Source: Pollutimonas sp036675275 (GTDB lineage Bacteria; Pseudomonadota; Gammaproteobacteria; Burkholderiales; Burkholderiaceae_B). From it: 64,000 nt of DNA. Position 1 is the stretch's first letter, and each line of letters opens with the position of its first letter. The position numbers and the translations under genes were made by a program. Where the stretch lies: assembly GCA_036675275.1 (NCBI GenBank), contig JAKFFG010000012.1, positions 1 to 64,000 of the forward strand, given 5' to 3'. Shown one piece after another: positions 59,185 through 64,000 of the stretch. The notes below the pieces were generated by a model. The model did no database searches. It was not told the DNA's origin and saw nothing but the letters and a program-made list of their open reading frames with translations.

Positions 59185-59889
59185 TCAATGCCTGTTTATC
59201 GTTGCCTCTACCCGGGCCATCACCGATGCCACCATCCGGTCGCAACGGGCGCCGGCAAATGCGAAGGCGGTATCCACCATCTCGCCCATGTCCGCGCCCA
59301 ATGACTTACGCAACAACTTTCGCGCCCGAAAATAGCGGGTACGCACTGTGGCAGGCGGAATTCCCAGGCAGGTCGCAGTTTCCTCCACCGTGAGATCCTC
59401 CACCGCCCGCAATATGAACACGGCACGAAACAGATCGGGCAACTGGTCGATACCGGCCTCAAGTGCATGCCGCGTCTGGGTGCGCACAAGTGCCGATTCA
59501 GGTTGCCCCGAAGAAAGTTCGTCTACTGTCATAGTCGTCGTGACATCGCCACGCTCAGCGTCATTATTGAACTCCAGCCACGTAGCGAGCCGATTTATCT
59601 TACGCAGACGCTGGTTGGATTCGTTGACCACAATACGCACCAGCCAGGTCGATAAACCGGAATCCCCCCGAAAGTTTGAAATGGCGCGATAGGCTTTGTA
59701 AAACGCCTCTTGCACCGCCTCTTCCGCATCGGCGTCGTTGCGCAGAATACTGCGCGCCACCCGATAAAGACGCTGGTTATAGCGCCGCATCAAGACCTGC
59801 AGCGCCGCGATGTCTTCCATTGCAAGCCGCTGCGCCAGTTGCGCGTCGGTGCACGAGCCCGCGGCAGGCTTTACAAGAGCAAGAGGCAT
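59185..59889 (-). CDS. ECF-type sigma-70 family RNA polymerase sigma factor
   Basis: A 234-residue ECF sigma factor. Region 2 (about 25-95) has LMRRYNQRLYRVARSILRND, ADAEEAVQEAFYKAYRAI and FRGDSGLSTWLVRIVVNESN. Region 4 (about 140-195) has LPDLFRAVFILRAVEDLTVE and PPATVRTRYFRARKLL. Residues 196-234 form an extra tail containing Cys216 (FAGARCDRMVASVMARV). No anti-sigma gene is adjacent on either side: the neighbours are the phosphoesterase and a terminated GH31 gene. Its regulon and activating signal are unknown. Confidence 0.9.
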   Translation of the reverse strand: MPLALVKPAAGSCTDAQLAQRLAMEDIAALQVLMRRYNQRLYRVARSILRNDADAEEAVQEAFYKAYRAISNFRGDSGLSTWLVRIVVNESNQRLRKINRLATWLEFNNDAERGDVTTTMTVDELSSGQPESALVRTQTRHALEAGIDQLPDLFRAVFILRAVEDLTVEETATCLGIPPATVRTRYFRARKLLRKSLGADMGEMVDTAFAFAGARCDRMVASVMARVEATINRH

Positions 59890-59959
59890 AATACCCAGTC
59901 AGAAAGTGAGTCAGTTACGACATTAGATGCCTTCTCCGCGGCCCGCGTTCCCGATATTG

Positions 59960-59990
59960 AAAAAGGGGAGGCATCGCCTCCCCTTTTTTT
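59960..59990 (-). terminator. Terminator of the GH31-like gene
   Basis: A 13-bp stem AAAAAGGGGAGGC / GCCTCCCCTTTTT with a three-base loop; the minus strand ends in TTTTTC. It lies between the GH31-like gene and the sigma factor gene, so the sigma gene needs its own promoter within about 70 bases. Confidence 0.92.
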
Positions 59991-60022
59991 CCGCTACGAC
60001 AAGCCGATAACACCGCCGGGTG

Positions 60023-62284
60023 TCATCGGGCCCTGGAAATCCGCACTTCCGCGCCGCGGCGTTTCACTTCCAGGCCTTCAGCCGGCAAAATGCGCAAGCC
60101 TTCCAGGCCCTTGATGTAACTGGAGCCCTGCATTTGCATCACGCGTATCTTGTTGCGCATGACGACAGGGCTATGTTCGGGCATGCCGAACATCCAGACT
60201 TCATCGAGGATGCGTGCCGAGTTGAAATCGCCCGTATGCTGCGCGGCGGGGCCCAGGCACAGCATATGTCCTTCGCGGCCGAATACCGGCAGGGTGTCGA
60301 GCCCCGCTTCTACTGTCCAGGTAGTGCCGCCTTCGTAACGCCAACCCGTATTGAGGTCCCACCAGGCATCGCCCTTGGGCAGATACACTTCGATCTGTGT
60401 TCCAGGTTTGACTGCCGGCGCCACGAGCAATGCCGGTCCAAGCAAATACTGGGTATCCCATACCTGAGCCACGGGATCCCCCGGAAAAGCAAGTGCCATC
60501 GAACGTTGCACTGGCAGGCCCGTACGGACAGCGTCTTCGACGATACCCAGGACGTATGGAATAAGCCTGTAGCGCCACTGCAGCCAATGCTGGACAAGTT
60601 CACGCGTCGCGGAATCGAACGCGGTGGGCAGCAGCGCCGGTATACCCTGGAATGTAAAGTTGCCTGAGAACACGCTCATGGCCAGCCAGCGCAGATAAAG
60701 CTCCGGCGTCATGCCGACAACGGAATGCTGAACTGAACCCAGATTATGGGTCTGTACCGGAACGCCGCTGTCGGCCAGCGACAAGGCAGTGCGCAGGGTA
60801 TGTTCCAGGCCCTCCCAATCGTTGCTGACCTGCGGCCCGGTTTGCCACGCAAAACGCTGAACCGCGGGAAACAAATCTGCACTGCAAATTACACCTTCCT
60901 GCGGAGTTTTATGCCCCGCGACGGCGCCGAACAAGGCCTGCCGCGCCAACAAGGGATATATGGTGCGCAGGACTGCGCCGGATTCGCCCCCGCGCGCCGT
61001 TATACCGTCGGGAATATCGAACTGCGCATTGCAGACGGGCGAGGCGGAGCCCTCATCCAGCAATTGCCGCTGCCGCTCGGACCAGAGCTTGTAAACGTCT
61101 TTATTGGTCAGGTCGAGCAGGCCGAATTCCTGTCCGCCTGTAAAGTCATTGCCGGGGAAAACCTGCGCGTTGCCGTCTTCGTCGATGAGCAGCCAGCCGC
61201 GGTCTTCCCATTCAGCGAACAAATTCGTGTCGCGAAGGACGCCCGGGAAAGAAGGCGCCGCAAGCTGTACGTTAAGTTCCTGCGCACGAGCGAAGATGTC
61301 GCGCGCATCTGCAATGCGGTCGGAGGCCCATTCGAATGCCGGCTTGTCGGCCTGAAAGCCGTATACGGCCGGCGGCGCAAGGCGCAATACATCGAGGCCC
61401 CACTGATTATCGCGGAACTCCTGTACGACCCTGAGCGTTTCTTCGATGGACTGGCCGGGCGCCTGATCGAGCCACACGCCCATAGGCCGCAGCCCCGGCT
61501 GTCCGGAACGACCAGTGAGCGCCGTATATTGATTGATGATTTCCGCGGGTTCGCCGGCAAACAGGAACAGGTCGAAAATTACATCGTGGACATGCGCTTG
61601 GTACAGATCGGCATCGTTGCGCCCCAGATCGTGCTCGACGCGCTGCAGCGTATTGATATAAAGCCCCCAGCCCTTGGGGCTCCATACCAGCGGCAGCGCT
61701 CTGGCCACCGGGTCGTCGGAAACCAGGGAACTGCCGCGGCGGTCCTGGTCGCCGCTGGATTCGCCCAAGCCATGCAAGGCATCGTCGCCGTCCAGCTCGA
61801 GGCCGAGGTTCCATGCAACGGCATCGTTGGCCCGATCGCACGACAGCGCCATGCCTTGCCGTGTACGAAGAATGCATTCACTGCCGCGGTACAAGGCGAG
61901 CTGAAACGGCGAGCTAAGGACTTCCAATACCACATCACCCTGTTCGAGGCGCCAGCCCAGCCCCGCCGCTTCGGCAATCGAACTTACCGCCAATTCGCCC
62001 ACGGGTTCCTGCCGGGCCAGCAACATTTCGGCATGCGCACGGGCACGCGCGCTGGGCTTCTCGCTTTGAAGCGACTCGCCGGCAGCGCAACGCAATCTGT
62101 AGACGCCCGGAGCGTGAGCTTCCACTTGAAGCTGCAGCTCGGTATCCAGAAATGCGAAATCGGCTCGCGTCGATTTTGCGGTCAGAAAATTCAGAGTAGT
62201 AAGTTGCGTCACGTGAGCAAGGTCAGACTTGGGCGGCACAGCGCAATCCTTGGGGCATACGCCCAAAAAGCATTTAAAGGCCAC
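60023..62284 (-). CDS. GH31-family TIM-barrel protein with degenerate active site
   Basis: A 753-residue protein with glycoside hydrolase family 31 architecture: an N-terminal beta domain with DALHGLGESSGDQDRRGSSL, then the barrel (LRPMGVWLDQAPGQSIEETL, LLDLTNKDVYKLWSER) and C-terminal beta domains (DTQYLLGPALLVAPAVKPGT). Expected catalytic features are changed: the DFGE nucleophile region reads CNAQFDIPDG (418-427), the acid/base GGD region reads WQTGPQVSNDW (480-490), and SHDIGGF reads THNLGSV (512-518). It may be inactive. The start is a GTG at 62284 without a good Shine-Dalgarno; GTG 62212 is possible. Confidence 0.82.
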   Translation of the reverse strand: MAFKCFLGVCPKDCAVPPKSDLAHVTQLTTLNFLTAKSTRADFAFLDTELQLQVEAHAPGVYRLRCAAGESLQSEKPSARARAHAEMLLARQEPVGELAVSSIAEAAGLGWRLEQGDVVLEVLSSPFQLALYRGSECILRTRQGMALSCDRANDAVAWNLGLELDGDDALHGLGESSGDQDRRGSSLVSDDPVARALPLVWSPKGWGLYINTLQRVEHDLGRNDADLYQAHVHDVIFDLFLFAGEPAEIINQYTALTGRSGQPGLRPMGVWLDQAPGQSIEETLRVVQEFRDNQWGLDVLRLAPPAVYGFQADKPAFEWASDRIADARDIFARAQELNVQLAAPSFPGVLRDTNLFAEWEDRGWLLIDEDGNAQVFPGNDFTGGQEFGLLDLTNKDVYKLWSERQRQLLDEGSASPVCNAQFDIPDGITARGGESGAVLRTIYPLLARQALFGAVAGHKTPQEGVICSADLFPAVQRFAWQTGPQVSNDWEGLEHTLRTALSLADSGVPVQTHNLGSVQHSVVGMTPELYLRWLAMSVFSGNFTFQGIPALLPTAFDSATRELVQHWLQWRYRLIPYVLGIVEDAVRTGLPVQRSMALAFPGDPVAQVWDTQYLLGPALLVAPAVKPGTQIEVYLPKGDAWWDLNTGWRYEGGTTWTVEAGLDTLPVFGREGHMLCLGPAAQHTGDFNSARILDEVWMFGMPEHSPVVMRNKIRVMQMQGSSYIKGLEGLRILPAEGLEVKRRGAEVRISRAR

Positions 62285-62355
62285 TATTTTGACGGATTTA
62301 CGCTATAAAATAAAATGGCGTGGCTTTATGCGCCTTTCAAAACCGCAAAAACAGA

Positions 62356-64000
62356 TCATCTCGGGGAAATCCGGCGTAACAACTCTCGTTCCAGCGGCAA
62401 AGGTTCCTCATCCAGCGTGGCGCCAATTATGTCACCGGCCAGAGGTGCCCAACTCAGCCCCCTGGATCCATATGCGCAAGCAAGCCACAATCCAGGAGCT
62501 TCGTCAATACGGCCAATTACCGGCAAGCGGTCGCCGACCGCGGCTCGCCACCCCGCCCAGCCATCGGCAGCGCCCGACGAACGGGCAAGCCGGGAAGGTA
62601 CCACATTTAACAAGCCCGCCACTTTTCTATCGACTTCGACGTTGCCTTCTTCGCTTACTTCGCTGATCTCGGCGTCGGGCAAATAAGTACTGCCGCCGAC
62701 GAAAAGGCCATGATCAGGCGGCAGGCAATAGCCGTCACCCGCCAGTATTACACGCGGCGGCTTGATACCGGCTGCGGAGTAAAAGGTGACCTGCCCTGCC
62801 AGCCGGTACATGGCGTCAAGCTTGGCGCGCGGCGCAACCCCTGACACAGTGGCCAGCAAATCGACCGCCCGCGCGGCGTTGGCCACTATCACCTGGCCGG
62901 CAGAGGCCAGCGCTTTGCCTCGCGTATCAAGGGCGAGCCAGCAATCGGCATCATCGCGTTTCAATGTCCCCACTTCGCCCACCATACAGCGTATGCCGGG
63001 ATGAGACAACAGCGCTTCAATCAGCGCCTGCGGCCGGACCCGCTGACCATCGGCAAACCACAGGCCTCCGCTGCCCAGTGCTATCCCCGCGCGCTGCGAG
63101 GCCTCAACGGTATCCACCCACCGCACCCAATCACTTGGAAAGCCCAGTCGCGCCAGCGATTCGCGCCGCAACGCGGCGTCCGCCATATCGGGCACCAGTT
63201 CGATGGTGCCGCAGCGCTGCGGACGCGCTTCATCCGCCAGGCCCTGCCATCGATGCAGGGCGCGCGCCACGCCGGCACGGCTCAGCCGCGCACGAATGTC
63301 GTCATCCCGGCTGATGACTGGCGTTATCGCGGCCGCAATGTGTCCTTGGTGGCTGGCTCCCAGGCCTTGCGCAAAGACCGGATCCAGCACCGTTACCTCG
63401 TGCCCGCGGATCGCCAGGGCATGCGCGGCGCAGGCGCCCGCCAGGCCTCCCCCGACAACGAGCACGCCAGCCGGCTCAAGGTGGACGCTGCGGTGTCGGC
63501 CCATGCCCGGGCGCAGCGTCGCGACGGTAATCTCGCGCTTGCCCCCGTAACCGGGCATTTTAGAGACCAGGAATCCCGCATCCCGCAGTCCCCGCCGCAC
63601 GTCGCCGGTACAGCACCAAGTCGCCGCCGTGGCGCCGGCATTGGCCATGCGAACCAACTGGCCGAACAGCGCGCGCGTCCACATATCGGGATTCACTTTG
63701 GGCGCGAAGCCATCAAGAAAGAAGGCGTCGACACAGGCACTGACCTGCCGCGCAAGCCGCGCGACCGATCCAAAGGCCAAGGTGAGCGTGACGCTGCCGC
63801 CTTCGAATTCAAGTCTGTGCAGCCCCGGCAACAAGGGGGGCCAGGCATCAACGAGCTGCATTCCAAGCGCTTTTTCCGGCTCCGGCACGCGATCCAGGAG
63901 CACATCCTGGAGGTCTTGGCGCGTAAAGGGATGGGCTTCGAAGGAGATGACATGCAGCCGCTTGCTTCGGCGCGGATCACTACGCCACGTCTTCCACAGC
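62356..64000 (-). CDS. mnmC: Bifunctional tRNA mnm5s2U biosynthesis protein MnmC, 5' end cut by window
   Basis: The last 548 codons of MnmC, which converts cmnm5s2U34 to mnm5s2U34 in tRNA. The visible N-terminal part is the SAM-dependent methyltransferase MnmD domain: LHVISFEAHPFTRQDL near the window edge, then VDAFFLDGFAPKVNPDMW. The FAD-dependent oxidoreductase domain follows, with VLVVGGGLAGACAAHALAIR and later AYGSRGLSWAPLAGDIIGA. The open frame runs through base 64000, so the true start is outside; an internal GTG at 63903 is not the gene start. It ends 71 bases before the GH31-like gene. Confidence 0.94.
   Translation of the reverse strand, partial: LWKTWRSDPRRSKRLHVISFEAHPFTRQDLQDVLLDRVPEPEKALGMQLVDAWPPLLPGLHRLEFEGGSVTLTLAFGSVARLARQVSACVDAFFLDGFAPKVNPDMWTRALFGQLVRMANAGATAATWCCTGDVRRGLRDAGFLVSKMPGYGGKREITVATLRPGMGRHRSVHLEPAGVLVVGGGLAGACAAHALAIRGHEVTVLDPVFAQGLGASHQGHIAAAITPVISRDDDIRARLSRAGVARALHRWQGLADEARPQRCGTIELVPDMADAALRRESLARLGFPSDWVRWVDTVEASQRAGIALGSGGLWFADGQRVRPQALIEALLSHPGIRCMVGEVGTLKRDDADCWLALDTRGKALASAGQVIVANAARAVDLLATVSGVAPRAKLDAMYRLAGQVTFYSAAGIKPPRVILAGDGYCLPPDHGLFVGGSTYLPDAEISEVSEEGNVEVDRKVAGLLNVVPSRLARSSGAADGWAGWRAAVGDRLPVIGRIDEAPGLWLACAYGSRGLSWAPLAGDIIGATLDEEPLPLERELLRRISPR

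Noticed and set aside
60746..62308. A 520-codon open frame on the plus strand, antisense to the GH31-like gene.
   Set aside because: The opposite strand carries the GH31 architecture throughout; the plus frame shows no family features.

Overview
The window is chromosomal DNA of a non-sporulating Gram-negative betaproteobacterium, most likely an Alcaligenaceae relative of Bordetella, Pusillimonas or Achromobacter. This rests on gene order (modABC; tsaE-amiC; mutL-miaA convergent with purM, then hda-HAD-pcnB-folK; lptD-surA-rsmA divergent from amgK-murU), a Bug-family (TctC-like) periplasmic binding protein, outer-membrane and heptose genes, and moderately high GC. It is gene-dense: I place 58 protein genes (two cut by the window ends) and two tRNAs. 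No gene-free stretch exceeds 300 bases; the longest (23961-24185, about 225 bp) is a divergent promoter region. I see no rRNA, CRISPR array, insertion sequence, prophage or attachment repeat.

Layout. 1-5060: AddAB-type recombination helicase (cut at the left edge) and nuclease. 5074-7216: molybdate transporter modABC, divergent from xerD and ybaK (7359-8802). 8817-8891: tRNA-Arg(CCT). 8982-11066: Bug-family binding protein and an AEC carrier. 11076-13562: tsaE, amiC and a DedA protein. 13729-21045: mismatch repair, tRNA and RNA modification, purine synthesis, DnaA control and folate genes. 21098-26649: an accessory catabolic region with two divergent units. On the minus strand are a hydratase, a CoA-transferase and a CitE-like lyase; on the plus strand an IlvD/Edd dehydratase and an RraA-type aldolase-like protein. 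26715-29081: class I fumarase and an enoyl-CoA hydratase. 29253-34434: glyQS, gmhB, plsC-like and a YgjP-like metallopeptidase. 34483-42123: gloA, an FadE-like dehydrogenase, a conserved hypothetical, a glutaredoxin-like protein, a beta-CASP exonuclease with an ATP-dependent DNA ligase, a GST and a small membrane protein. 42123-45550: an unusual SF1 helicase with a C-terminal DUF5710-like segment, and a fused SpmA/SpmB-type protein. 45557-52999: rsmA, surA, lptD, amgK, murU and a DUF6776-like protein. 53082-58080: glutamine-type (glnQPH) and methionine-type (metQIN) ABC importers. 58211-58286: tRNA-Lys. 58359-64000: metallophosphoesterase, an ECF sigma factor without a neighbouring anti-sigma, a GH31-family protein that seems to have lost its catalytic residues, and mnmC (cut at the right edge).

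How genes work together. The hydratase/CoA-transferase/lyase trio has the composition expected for activating a C5 dicarboxylate (mesaconate, itaconate or citramalate) and cleaving citramalyl-CoA to acetyl-CoA and pyruvate. A nearby class I fumarase is of a type known to act on mesaconate in some relatives. The link to the divergent IlvD/RraA unit is unproven but is the best candidate here for an uncharacterised pathway. The degenerate GH31 protein and the DUF5710-type helicase are the most unusual single proteins. The rest is mainly conserved housekeeping sequence.
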